From assembly GCF_013396335.1 (NCBI RefSeq), contig NZ_JABWSY010000018.1, positions 58,096 to 122,095 of the forward strand: a DNA stretch of 64,000 nt, read 5' to 3'. Both the position numbers and the translations under genes were made by a program. The notes under the pieces were generated by a model, which was given only the letters and a program-made list of their open reading frames with translations, had not been told where the DNA came from and did not search any database. The DNA comes from Bacillus sp. EB106-08-02-XG196 (lineage in GTDB: Bacteria; Bacillota; Bacilli; Bacillales; Cytobacillaceae). Position 1 is the stretch's first letter. Each line of letters begins with the position of its first letter. Shown piece after piece: positions 7,585 to 16,124 of the stretch.

Positions 7585-8769
7585 ATGTATAAATTGTTGT
7601 CTCATAATGATCTTGATGGTGTGTGATGTGGAATTCTAGCAAAACTAGCATTTGGTGAAGATGTAAAGGTTCGCTACAATTCCATTTCTGGTTTAAATCG
7701 AGAGGTAGAATGGTTTTTCGATAACGAGGATAAAAATACTTTTTTGTTTATTACCGATTTGTCTGTTAATGAAAAAAATGAACAGCGGATTAATGAGTTT
7801 TATCAAAATGGTGGAAAAGTACAGTTAATAGATCATCATAAAACCGCACTGCATTACAATGACTATCCATGGGGTCATGTGGTTGTCGAGGACGAGGAAG
7901 GAAAATTAACATCAGCAACCTCACTTTTGTATCATTATCTTATTTCCCATCAGCACATTGAAGTGTCAGACGCCATAACTGAATTTGTCGAGCTAGTGAG
8001 ACAATATGATACGTGGGAGTGGGAAAAAAATGAAAATCACGACGCCCAACGTCTGAATGCTTTATTTTTCCTTGTCTCAATGGATGAATTTGAGGAAAAA
8101 ATGATCACACGGCTTCAGACAAGTGAACACTTTCACTTTGATGAGTTTGAAAAGAAAATATTAGATATAGAAGAGGATAAAATTGATCGCTATATTCGCA
8201 GGAAAAGGAGAGAGCTGGTTCAGACAGAAATAGATGGACTTTATGCAGGTGTGGTCTACGCTGAATCCTATCACTCAGAGCTAGGGAATGAATTGGGGAA
8301 AGAATACCCTCATCTTGATTACATAGCGATATTAAATATTGGCGGAAAACGAATGGGTTTTCGAACTATACATGATCATGTGGATGTTTCCGCTGTGGCA
8401 GGGCAATATGGAGGAGGCGGACATGCAAAGGCATCTGGGTGCTCATTAACCGAAGGAGCCTATAAAAACTTTGTGACTGAAACCTTTCATTTAGAACCAG
8501 TTCCGGAAGATGCCAGACGAAATCGCTATAACCTGAAAGACTCCTCTTTTGGCACTCTGTATAAAAATAGAAGGGAAGATATCTACCTGCTCTATCAGTT
8601 TAATGACCAGGAATGGGCAATTGAACGAAATCAAAATAGAATAGAGCAAACCTTTGCTAATTTTGAAGATGGGGAAAGTTACTTAAAAAGAAATTATGAA
8701 GTCTGGCTAGTAAAAGACGATGATTTTGTTAAGTACCTCATGAAAGAGGTAAGAGAAAATAAGAACTAA
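7585..8769 (+). CDS. DHH-DHHA1 phosphoesterase with in-frame TGA (candidate selenoprotein)
   Basis: ATG 7585, preceded by GAGGTGA five bases upstream, opens a frame reading MYKLLSHNDLDGV, then TGA at 7624-7626, then CGILAKLAFG and on without a further stop to 8769 (394 codons if the TGA is read). All DHH motifs are present across the TGA: HNDLDG, ITDLS, the name-giving DHH in LIDHHKT, QYDTW, and GGGGHAKASG of the DHHA1 domain. These enzymes hydrolyse short oligonucleotides or cyclic-di-AMP/pApA using manganese. From memory, homologs carry Gly at the TGA position and keep the following Cys. A hairpin with a GGTGA loop starts 22 bases after the TGA. Either Sec is inserted beside the metal site, or the gene has a single nonsense mutation; see findings. 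Confidence 0.8.
7648..7664 (+). promoter_or_regulatory. SECIS-like hairpin in the DHH gene
   Basis: GCATTT pairs with AGATGT (six pairs, two of them G-T) around the loop GGTGA. The first loop G is 28 bases after the last base of the TGA, inside the 16-37 base range described for bacterial SECIS elements, and the loop starts with GG as required. The stem is AT-rich, so it is the weakest of the four in this window. Confidence 0.45.
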
Positions 8770-8813
8770 AAAGCCCCACATTAGAACAAATGTTCTAATG
8801 TGGGGCTTTTTAA
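8768..8813. terminator. Bidirectional terminator after the DHH gene
   Basis: AAAAAGCCCCACATTAGAACA pairs almost perfectly with its complement on the other side of a tiny loop, ending in TTTTT on both strands. Confidence 0.9.
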
Positions 8814-8820
8814 AAGAATA

Positions 8821-9189
8821 TTATTGTTTCAGTTGATTTAAATCCGTGATGCATTCCTGTACCAGTGTAACCGCCTGACTCATGGCAGCTCCGCCGCCAA
8901 ATGCCGCCGTTACTCCTACAGCTTCAAGAATTTCCTGTTCTGAACAGCCTTGATCAAGACAACCCTTTGTATGGTAGATGATACAATATTCATCCTGAGT
9001 ATATAAGCTAATTCCTAATGCAATTAATTGTTTTTCACGCTGTGATAAAGCACCTTCCTTAAAGCATTCTTCTGTAAAAGCATTGAAGTGTCTAGCAAAT
9101 TCAGGCATTTTCTGAGTAAATACACCTAAGCCTGCTTTATACTCGTGAAGGGCTGCCTCAGTACTATTTCTAGCTTCAAATTCCATCAT
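8821..9189 (-). CDS. Carboxymuconolactone decarboxylase/AhpD-like protein
   Basis: A protein of about 122 residues of the CMD/AhpD fold, with LSQREKQLIALGISL followed by DEYCIIYHTKGCLDQG and AVGVTAAFGGGAAM. AhpD-type enzymes use a CxxC...H relay to reduce peroxidase partners. Here the first position is Cys and the next is Tyr (CIIYH), leaving a second Cys six residues further on, so a canonical AhpD disulfide is absent. The frame is open from 9204, but GGAG nine bases before the ATG at 9189 favours the shorter start. Its partner and substrate are unknown. Confidence 0.85.
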   Translation of the reverse strand: MMEFEARNSTEAALHEYKAGLGVFTQKMPEFARHFNAFTEECFKEGALSQREKQLIALGISLYTQDEYCIIYHTKGCLDQGCSEQEILEAVGVTAAFGGGAAMSQAVTLVQECITDLNQLKQ

Positions 9190-9262
9190 TATGTTCAGCT
9201 CCATTTCTAATTATCATGAATCCAAAATTAGTATGAGCAAACAAAGAAGGGATTAACCAACA

Positions 9263-10102
9263 TTAAAAGTTGTTGTGGTAGTTTTTAAAATAGGCTGTTA
9301 AGGAGCAAGGGGGTCTTTCCATTTCAGGTACAAAGGCACTAAGCTTCGTTAAAAAATAACAGGACTCAGGAAAATGGTGCTCTAAGAACCGAATCGTTGT
9401 TGCATTTAAAACTTCTTTTCCTTTATATAGTGTAATGACGTTCTCCACTAATAGGTTAAATGCTAGGACAGTACTACTGACTTCACGCGCAAAGGCAATT
9501 TGTATAGGAAAGTGGGGAGGCATAAACCGTAAATAACCTTTTATCGCATCATTTTTTAACATATGTGCAGAAAAAAGTTTACTCAGTGTGTTCACTTTTT
9601 CATGAAGAATAAGCTCTATACCATCAAGACCTCGATTTAATAATGCAGCGTGGCCAATCTGATCTTCTAGCCATAGGTCCAATAAATCCACTAAAGGCAG
9701 GGGAGGATAATCTGTTCCATTCATGTAGTACTGTAGAATCCTTAAATATTCACCGTTTTCATTTAATGTCCCGTTAAAATACGTTGGGGTTATGTTAATG
9801 AGTATTTTATTATTTAATTGCAGGTTAAGGAGCTTTCCTTCAAACCGGTAATAATCATAGGAAACCAGAGCGGATAATTTGGAGAATTCAACCAATTCCT
9901 GAGATCCTACATGACTCGGTTTTGGAATTTGCTCTAGTCGGTTTCTTACCTCTGCAAATCTTCCAATATAGTCTACGGCTTCTTTCACAAGGTTTACCTC
10001 TACTGGTGACAAATAATCCCTTATAAAAATGGCATGATCTAAAAGTATATTTACCCAAAAATAATGCTCTTCCCATGGAGTAAATGGATTTAAGTTTTTC
10101 AC
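9263..10102 (-). CDS. DUF2935 family protein
   Basis: A 279-residue all-helical protein whose start (PFTPWEEHYFWVNILLDHAIFI) and middle (DLWLEDQIGHAALLNRGLD) show two similar repeats with Glu and His pairs in the spacing used by ferritin-like metal sites. This matches DUF2935, a family of spore-forming Firmicutes without established function. Start is GTG, with AGGAGGTT upstream. It stands divergently beside the first ger operon. Metal binding is inference from the repeated E/H pattern. Confidence 0.75.
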   Translation of the reverse strand: MKNLNPFTPWEEHYFWVNILLDHAIFIRDYLSPVEVNLVKEAVDYIGRFAEVRNRLEQIPKPSHVGSQELVEFSKLSALVSYDYYRFEGKLLNLQLNNKILINITPTYFNGTLNENGEYLRILQYYMNGTDYPPLPLVDLLDLWLEDQIGHAALLNRGLDGIELILHEKVNTLSKLFSAHMLKNDAIKGYLRFMPPHFPIQIAFAREVSSTVLAFNLLVENVITLYKGKEVLNATTIRFLEHHFPESCYFLTKLSAFVPEMERPPCSLTAYFKNYHNNF

Positions 10103-10207
10103 CGATAACCTCCTGTATATAAGTTCTTTTATTCCATTTATAAGTTATTAAGCAAATTTCTATAAAATGAATAAATTACCATTGTTAGCAAAAAATAAAA
10201 GAAAAAG

Positions 10208-11671
10208 ATGGGGCGGATGCGAATGCGCAAAGATCGCAATCGCTTTTTGAAGGACTTCAAGCTGCAGAAGTTACAAAAAGGAAATACTGATTTGAAGGAT
10301 GCACCAATAGTAGGTGTCGATTCAATCTATCAGCAATTTATATCCAAGTTTAACAGTAGTTCTGATTTATGTGTCACAGAGTTTCCACATCTAACAGTAA
10401 AAATTTATTACTTTAGCTATTTGATTAATAAAGACCAGTATGAGCAATTTCTAGCAACCATTCGAAATATCACACTAGAAGAGTTACAGACCTTTTTAAA
10501 TCATTCCGGATTTAAGGAACTTTCAGATATAAATTCGGTTGAAGAAGCGATATTATCTGGCAATGGAATACTATTTACTGAAAAACATGCATATGAGCTC
10601 CCTTTTATTGAAGATACAGGTCGTGCTATTGCACCTTCTGAAACGGAATCTGTTATTCTAGGTGCGCATGACGCATTTGTTGAATCAATTGATGTTAATT
10701 TATCACTGATTCGAAAAAGAGTGATGAGTTCACAACTTAAGACAATCAAATTACACGTAGGAAATAAGGCGAAAAGGAAGGTTTATTTACTATATATCGA
10801 AGGTGAAGCATCCGATGATGATATAGAAGAAATTAAAAAACGAATTCTTTCAATAAAAAACGATGCAATTGTAGATACGAATATGCTCGTTCAATATATT
10901 GATGAACATCCTAATTCACCATTTCCACAATTTTATACAACAGAGAGACCAGATGTAATTGCGTATAAATTGTTTGATGGAAAAATTGCAGGCTTAATGG
11001 ATAATAGCCCGTTTGCTTTTTGCACTCCTGTAAGTTTTTTTGATTTTATGGAATCAATGGATGATTTCGGGCAAAGATGGATTGTCAGTACTTTTATTAA
11101 GGTTACACGGTATATCGCCATTTTAGTTACCCTGATATTTACGGCCTTCTATGTAGCGGTTACAACTTATCACTACGAAATGATTCCGCAGGCATTACTT
11201 CCAACACTGCTGGAGTCGCGGAGTAAAGTTCCATTTCCACCTGTGATTGAAGCTCTTTTTTTGGAATTCCTGTTAGAGCTGTTGAGAGAAGCAGGAGCTA
11301 GGCTTCCTACAAAAGTTGGACAGACAATCGGTATTGTTGGCGGTATTGTAATCGGGCAGGCAGCTGTGCAGGCAGGGATTACCAGCAATATCCTCATTAT
11401 TGTGGTAGCGGCTTCTGCCATCGCGTCATTTGTGGTACCCAGTTATTTATTAAGTACATCGATTAGAATTGTGCGTTTTGGGTTTATTATACTTTCAGGA
11501 TTTTGGGGGAACTTAGGGATTATTTTTGGTATGGGGATCTTGATTATCCATTTAAGCTGCCTGACCAATTTAAACTCTCCCTACCTATTACCGATATCGC
11601 CTATGTACCCTCGATTTTTTAAATATTCATTAATAAGGGGACCATTTAAAAAAAAAGCTGAAAGGGGTTAA
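10208..11671 (+). CDS. GerA-type spore germinant receptor A subunit
   Basis: A protein of about 487 residues of the GerA/Spo_VAF family. A soluble N-terminal half is followed by membrane segments from about residue 295. The hallmark blocks are present: FPQFYTTERPD, SFFDFMESMDDFGQRW, SRSKVPFPPVIEALFLEFLLELLREAGARLP and KVGQTIGIVGGIVIGQAAV. A subunits form the oligomeric channel of germinant receptors in the spore inner membrane. Three ATGs (10208, 10217, 10223) lie close together; the last has GGGGCGG at a better distance, so the start may be fifteen bases later. It is the first gene of an A-B-C operon. Confidence 0.93.
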   Translation: MGRMRMRKDRNRFLKDFKLQKLQKGNTDLKDAPIVGVDSIYQQFISKFNSSSDLCVTEFPHLTVKIYYFSYLINKDQYEQFLATIRNITLEELQTFLNHSGFKELSDINSVEEAILSGNGILFTEKHAYELPFIEDTGRAIAPSETESVILGAHDAFVESIDVNLSLIRKRVMSSQLKTIKLHVGNKAKRKVYLLYIEGEASDDDIEEIKKRILSIKNDAIVDTNMLVQYIDEHPNSPFPQFYTTERPDVIAYKLFDGKIAGLMDNSPFAFCTPVSFFDFMESMDDFGQRWIVSTFIKVTRYIAILVTLIFTAFYVAVTTYHYEMIPQALLPTLLESRSKVPFPPVIEALFLEFLLELLREAGARLPTKVGQTIGIVGGIVIGQAAVQAGITSNILIIVVAASAIASFVVPSYLLSTSIRIVRFGFIILSGFWGNLGIIFGMGILIIHLSCLTNLNSPYLLPISPMYPRFFKYSLIRGPFKKKAERG

Positions 11672-11676
11672 CGATA

Positions 11677-12762
11677 TTGTCAATGAAAGAAAAGTTATCA
11701 CCCTTTCAAGCATCGATTTTGATTTATTTAATCCAGTCTGGTGTTACATTATTTTCTTTACCCCGCCTTGTTGCCGAAGCCTTTGGGACCAACGGGTGGA
11801 TTGGACTTATCATTATTTCTTTTATTGTAAATCTCAATCTTATTCTCATTTGGCTCGTCTTTAAATTAAGTAAAGGGAAGTCAATGTTTGGAATCATAGC
11901 CATTTTTCCAAAGTGGATAACACTGCCATTTTGCTTGTTTATTGCCTTAGTATGGATGCTATTAGGAGTATTTGTCATGGTTAAGTTTTCAATGATCCTT
12001 AAAATGTTGTTTTACCAAAATGTGTCCCTTATTTACTTCCTTTCAATGGGCTTTATATTAATATATATGTTGTTAAGAAAAGAGCTCTATCAAATTGCAA
12101 AAGCAACGGTTGTTTTATTTTATTTCACCGTTTGGACTGTTTTTTTATTAGCTTTCCACCTGCCAGAATTTAGCTTTATCCGGCTAACTCCATTTATTTT
12201 TAAAGGTGAAACAGATGTGCTGAATGGTGGGATGTCTATTTTTACAGCCCTATTAGGCTATGAACTATCCATTTTATTTATCCATATGATCGAGAGAAAA
12301 CGATTAATATCACTCTTAGCAGGAAATACAATTACATCACTTATATATTTTGGAGTGACCTTCGTCAGTTTTGGTTTTTTCAGTTTTGAGCAGTTGTTAA
12401 GGGAAATGTACCCGGTAGTAACCTTGTTGGGGTATATCTCTTTTCCTGTCCTTGAAAGGGTAGAAAATTTTACTTTTTCAGTTTTTGGTTTAAAGGTACT
12501 AATGACGACCGTCATGTACTTATGGGGTGCAAAAGAACTATTGCAATACCAATTTAAAAGGATAAAATCTGATTTTATTCTTATTGGCATATTAATAATA
12601 GGTTTCTTTGTGTCTTTTATACCAAAGGTTATCAAAGACGTAGAACAATGGTTATTGTATATTACCTATGCTGCTTCTGCAATTGCATTTTTAGTACCAA
12701 TATTTTTATTACTAACGGTATTACTCACGAAAAAAATGAACAGGAACCCAGCCAATGAATAA
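11677..12762 (+). CDS. GerB-type spore germination permease subunit
   Basis: A 361-residue polytopic protein of the APC-superfamily GerAB/Spore_permease type, with about ten hydrophobic helices and the family-typical N terminus LSPFQASILIYLIQSGVTLFSLPR. B subunits bind germinants such as amino acids in the spore inner membrane. Start is TTG 11677 with AAAGGGG nine bases upstream, five bases after the A-subunit stop. The end overlaps the C-subunit gene by eight bases, indicating translational coupling. The germinant cannot be inferred. Confidence 0.93.
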   Translation: MSMKEKLSPFQASILIYLIQSGVTLFSLPRLVAEAFGTNGWIGLIIISFIVNLNLILIWLVFKLSKGKSMFGIIAIFPKWITLPFCLFIALVWMLLGVFVMVKFSMILKMLFYQNVSLIYFLSMGFILIYMLLRKELYQIAKATVVLFYFTVWTVFLLAFHLPEFSFIRLTPFIFKGETDVLNGGMSIFTALLGYELSILFIHMIERKRLISLLAGNTITSLIYFGVTFVSFGFFSFEQLLREMYPVVTLLGYISFPVLERVENFTFSVFGLKVLMTTVMYLWGAKELLQYQFKRIKSDFILIGILIIGFFVSFIPKVIKDVEQWLLYITYAASAIAFLVPIFLLLTVLLTKKMNRNPANE

Positions 12763-13843
12763 GCTATTTGGAGTTTTAATCATCACTTTACTAACTGGCT
12801 GTGCCGAGCAACGGATAATAGATGATTTAGCACTTATAAATGCGGTAGGCTATGATCTCACGGAGAACGAAAGTAATCCCTTAAAATTAACGGTTACTTT
12901 CCCAATCATAACAAAAGACGGCAAATATGATCGAAAAACAATCCTGGTGGAAGGAAAATCAAGTAAGGATGCTAGGGAAAAAGTAAGATTTAAGACTAAT
13001 TTTAAACTAGAGAGCGGCCAGGTTCGTGTTTCCATGTTTGGGCAGAAATTGGCTAAAGATGGGATGCTGCCTTATTTACATTCCCTAGTTCGTGATCCAA
13101 GTATCGGTACTCGATTAAAGTTGGCTTTAGCTGAAGGGGAAGCAAGTGAAGTTCTCATGCTGCAGATAAAAAACGAAGGACAAAATGCAACATACCTAGA
13201 GCAGTTTTTAACAAAATTGAATAGAGAAAATTTTAGAACAAATTATAATATCTATCAATTTATTAGAGATTATTATGATGACGGAATAGACCCAATTCTG
13301 CCAGTCTTTAAAATTGAGAAAAATAACATTGCCTATAATGGTATTGGCTTATTCCACGAGGATAAACTTGTTGAAATACTTAAGCCCTCTGAAGCCCGAT
13401 ATCTTTTCCTTTTTCGAGAAGAAATGCAAAAAGGTGTTTTTGTCGAACAAATCGATGTAGGAGAGGAAGGTGAAGCCTCAATCATGCTTAATTACGAGCT
13501 AAATAATCACCGTATTGAAGTGCCCGCAACAAGAAAGAAGGCATCTATATATATAGAATTAATAGGGGATGTTATAGAATATACGGGGAAAGAGGACATT
13601 TCCGATCCAAAAATACAAAAAAAAATTGAAAACATTATTACTAAGAAAATTAATCAGGAAGGAAAGGAACTGATATTAAAATTGCAGAAACTCCAGGTAG
13701 ACCCTCTTGGAATTAATCGATATGTACGTAATAAAATGACATTCCATGAATGGAAAGCATTAAATCAGTATCAAGCCTACCAGGAAATGAACATAAATGT
13801 CGAAGCTAATGTTATCTTAAACGGTTCAGGAAAGTGGAAGTAG
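12755..13843 (+). CDS. Ger(x)C family germination lipoprotein
   Basis: A 362-residue protein with a lipoprotein signal ending in the lipobox LLTGC, followed by the Ger(x)C start CAEQRIIDDLALINAVGYDLT. It continues with the family blocks LESGQVRVSMFGQKLAKDGM, SLVRDPSIGTRLKLALAEG and YNGIGLFHEDKLVE. C subunits are anchored to the outer leaflet of the spore inner membrane and are needed for receptor function. It ends the operon before a hairpin terminator. Confidence 0.94.
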   Translation: MNKLFGVLIITLLTGCAEQRIIDDLALINAVGYDLTENESNPLKLTVTFPIITKDGKYDRKTILVEGKSSKDAREKVRFKTNFKLESGQVRVSMFGQKLAKDGMLPYLHSLVRDPSIGTRLKLALAEGEASEVLMLQIKNEGQNATYLEQFLTKLNRENFRTNYNIYQFIRDYYDDGIDPILPVFKIEKNNIAYNGIGLFHEDKLVEILKPSEARYLFLFREEMQKGVFVEQIDVGEEGEASIMLNYELNNHRIEVPATRKKASIYIELIGDVIEYTGKEDISDPKIQKKIENIITKKINQEGKELILKLQKLQVDPLGINRYVRNKMTFHEWKALNQYQAYQEMNINVEANVILNGSGKWK

Positions 13844-13857
13844 GGAGGGGATAGAAA

Positions 13858-13892
13858 AATAATCCACCAAGAGAGTGGATTATTTTTTTTCT
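13858..13892. terminator. Terminator shared by the ger operon and the YpbS-like gene
   Basis: AATAATCCAC pairs with GTGGATTATT and is followed by eight T on the plus strand. Its distal arm overlaps the end of the convergent gene. Confidence 0.85.
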
Positions 13893-14140
13893 AATGAGTT
13901 TACATATTCGTGAACCATCTCAACGGTAACATTTTTTCTAAGTGAAATGATTCGTAAATTAATTCTGTTCATTTTATTTGTTACTTCATTTATCTTGTCT
14001 GTTGTAAAAGGTTTCCCTTGTTTACATAATTCAACAGCTTCTTCAATATATTGTTCACGCAGATCATCCAAAGCTTGAAACTCCTGGTAACTCTGATTTT
14101 GATTTTTCGCATGTTTAATTAAGTCTTTATGTACACTCAT
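13880..14140 (-). CDS. DUF2533 (YpbS-like) small protein
   Basis: An 86-residue helical protein: MSVHKDLIKHAKNQNQSYQE, then DDLREQYIEEAVELCKQGKPF. This resembles Bacillus YpbS (DUF2533), of unknown function. The frame is open from a TTG at 14155, but GAGGAG lies seven bases before the ATG at 14140, so that start was chosen. The composition suggests a soluble coiled-coil protein. It overlaps the terminator of the convergent ger operon. Confidence 0.7.
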   Translation of the reverse strand: MSVHKDLIKHAKNQNQSYQEFQALDDLREQYIEEAVELCKQGKPFTTDKINEVTNKMNRINLRIISLRKNVTVEMVHEYVNSLEKK

Positions 14141-14221
14141 GTTTTCACTCCTCAAATGTTAACTGTTTTTATCATATCATAATTCAAAAGGATGGAGGAC
14201 TTCAGTTTTTTATTCAAGAAC

Positions 14222-14518
14222 TCATTTCATTTTAGCAATTTCCTCGGTCACAACAAACGCAAGGTCATCGTTTCCAAACAATGCTAAGACACCAAGTAGT
14301 GTTTCGTCGCCAATTTCTCCAGCTTCATCTTTTGAAACCACTAATTCCATTGCATCTTTTAAAGCCATGTTAGCAGCCTGATTAGGGTATGCACGCAAAT
14401 ACAATTCCTCAGGATTTAAATCATGATTGATGCACCATTGTGCAAATACGAGAATCATCATTTTTTCCTCGCCTTGATAGTTCTGAATTATTTTTTCTTC
14501 TAATTCTTTATTATTCAT
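14222..14518 (-). CDS. Small conserved-looking acidic protein, function unknown
   Basis: A 98-residue soluble protein beginning MNNKELEEKIIQNYQGEEKM, with AQWCINHDLNPEELYLRAYP in the middle. Predicted all helical, no signal peptide, no metal motif. AAAGGAG lies seven bases before ATG, a strong ribosome site, so translation is likely. I do not recognise the family. It is transcribed divergently from the recombinase gene. Confidence 0.65.
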   Translation of the reverse strand: MNNKELEEKIIQNYQGEEKMMILVFAQWCINHDLNPEELYLRAYPNQAANMALKDAMELVVSKDEAGEIGDETLLGVLALFGNDDLAFVVTEEIAKMK

Positions 14519-14660
14519 TAAAAAAACTCCTTTAATATCAACATAAATATATTATAAAGGAATTACATGATTAACAGAAAGGAATTTCAAAAGATTGAAG
14601 GGAAGAGTCTGATATAGAAAACAAAAGACAAGGATTGATAAATAATGAAGTAATTTAATC

Positions 14661-14682
14661 ATTTTACTTAATTACGTAAAAT
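14661..14682 (+). promoter_or_regulatory. Inverted repeat upstream of the recombinase promoter
   Basis: ATTTTAC and GTAAAAT flank an eight-base AT-rich centre just upstream of the -35 element. The half-site GTAAAATATA recurs at 14711-14720, overlapping the -10 box. A regulator or the recombinase itself could bind here; this is inference. Confidence 0.35.
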
Positions 14683-14688
14683 ATAAAT

Positions 14689-14717
14689 TTGACGTAATTA
14701 TAGTGATTTAGTAAAAT
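14689..14717 (+). promoter_or_regulatory. SigA-type promoter for the XerS-like gene
   Basis: TTGACG (14689-14694) and TAAAAT (14712-14717) are separated by 17 bases, close to the vegetative consensus. The gene starts 20 bases after the -10 box, with GTGAGGTGAT as ribosome site. Confidence 0.7.
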
Positions 14718-14736
14718 ATAGTAGTGAGGTGATTTT

Positions 14737-15822
14737 ATGGTAAACCAGTCAAAACAAGAAAATTTTAAAAAGCTGCAGTCCCTCTTATCCGACTTGCCCT
14801 GGTATGTTGATGAATATATCAATCATAAATTACGAAAGCTTTCAACGGCCTCTTTGTTTAATTACTGCCATGATTACAAAATCTTTTTTAATTGGATGAT
14901 CAGTGAGCAATTATTTATTGGAGCTCCAAAAGATATTCCATTAAATCGATTAGAGCAAATGACAGTTATTGAGGTTGAAAGTTTTTTAAATTTCCTGCAT
15001 TACGAACTGAATAATAAAGAATTAACGATTAATCGGAAGTTATCAGCACTGAAGTCCCTATTTAATTATCTCCAGAACATTGCCGAAACCCCTGATTTAA
15101 AGCCTTATATGAACCGTAATGTAATGGCGAAAATTGAATTTAATGAAGTAAAAGACAGCATGGAAACAAAAGCTGCTAAAATGGAAGGCAAAATTCTTCT
15201 TGGTGATGAATACGAAAAGTTTCGTTTATTTGTAGCAAATGATTATAGTGAATTGAATAAAGAAAACAAAAAACTATATAACTTTCATCAATTAAATAAA
15301 GAACGTGATACGGCAATTGTTTCATTAATCTTAGGCTCGGGACTTCGTCTGTCAGAGTTAATTGGCATTGAATTAGATGATATTGACTACAAAAAGTACT
15401 GTGTAAGAGTAATAAGAAAAGGAAATAAAGAGCAATTCGTGTTCTTTAGCCAGGTTGCTATGGCTGATCTGCAAGCATATCTATCTGTTAGAACAGTTAA
15501 GTACCAAGTTGATAAGAATAATAAAGCTTTATTTATCGCAGCACCAATAGGCCCAAAAGGAAAATCGCGAAGACTTTCCGCACGAGCAGTTGAAAAATTA
15601 ATAGAAAAGTATGCAGCTGCATTTGGTAAACCGTCGTTATCAGTACATAAACTAAGACATTCATTTGCAACAAGATATCACGCTGAAATTAACGATGTAC
15701 CAAAATTACGAAGGCAATTAGGGCATTCATCCATTCAAACCACGATGATTTACACCCATATTAAGAATGACGATTTAAAAATTGCCGTCGATAAAATGGA
15801 TATGCCGAAAGAACAATCATAA
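14737..15822 (+). CDS. xerS: XerS-type tyrosine recombinase
   Basis: A 361-residue tyrosine recombinase. The N-terminal SAM-like core-binding domain is followed by a catalytic domain with Arg in GLRLSELIG, a Lys in the beta-hairpin RVIRKGNKE, HKLRHSFAT, LGHSSIQTT and the nucleophile Tyr in MIYTHIK. The length, the N terminus (LPWYVDEYINHK) and the long insert before GLRLSEL fit the single-subunit XerS family, which in streptococci resolves chromosome dimers at difSL. Bacilli usually also have CodV/RipX, so its role here could differ. No phage or transposon genes flank it, arguing against a prophage integrase. Confidence 0.87.
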   Translation: MVNQSKQENFKKLQSLLSDLPWYVDEYINHKLRKLSTASLFNYCHDYKIFFNWMISEQLFIGAPKDIPLNRLEQMTVIEVESFLNFLHYELNNKELTINRKLSALKSLFNYLQNIAETPDLKPYMNRNVMAKIEFNEVKDSMETKAAKMEGKILLGDEYEKFRLFVANDYSELNKENKKLYNFHQLNKERDTAIVSLILGSGLRLSELIGIELDDIDYKKYCVRVIRKGNKEQFVFFSQVAMADLQAYLSVRTVKYQVDKNNKALFIAAPIGPKGKSRRLSARAVEKLIEKYAAAFGKPSLSVHKLRHSFATRYHAEINDVPKLRRQLGHSSIQTTMIYTHIKNDDLKIAVDKMDMPKEQS

Positions 15823-15823
15823 C

Positions 15824-15857
15824 AAAGTCAGCAGTATTAGCTGCTGACTTTTTCAAT
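15824..15857 (+). terminator. Terminator after the recombinase
   Basis: AAAGTCAGCAG pairs with CTGCTGACTTT around a six-base loop, with further T downstream. Confidence 0.85.

Positions 15858-16124
<267 letters not shown>

Noticed and set aside
7624..7626. Genome-wide reading of TGA as an amino acid
   Set aside because: Clearly complete genes end in TGA (the dioxygenase at 620-622, parE at 19416-19418). TGA is read through only where a SECIS-type hairpin follows.
6662..8769. CBASS defence operon
   Set aside because: A CapV-like patatin is present, but no cyclic-nucleotide synthase, Cap2/Cap3 or other defence gene is found within several kilobases.
8821..9189. Selenoprotein or classical AhpD
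   Set aside because: No in-frame TGA exists and the CxxC motif is incomplete (CIIYH), so neither reading is supported.
14737..15822. Prophage or integrative element integrase
   Set aside because: No phage, conjugation or cargo genes and no att-like duplication flank it; the protein has XerS-type layout.
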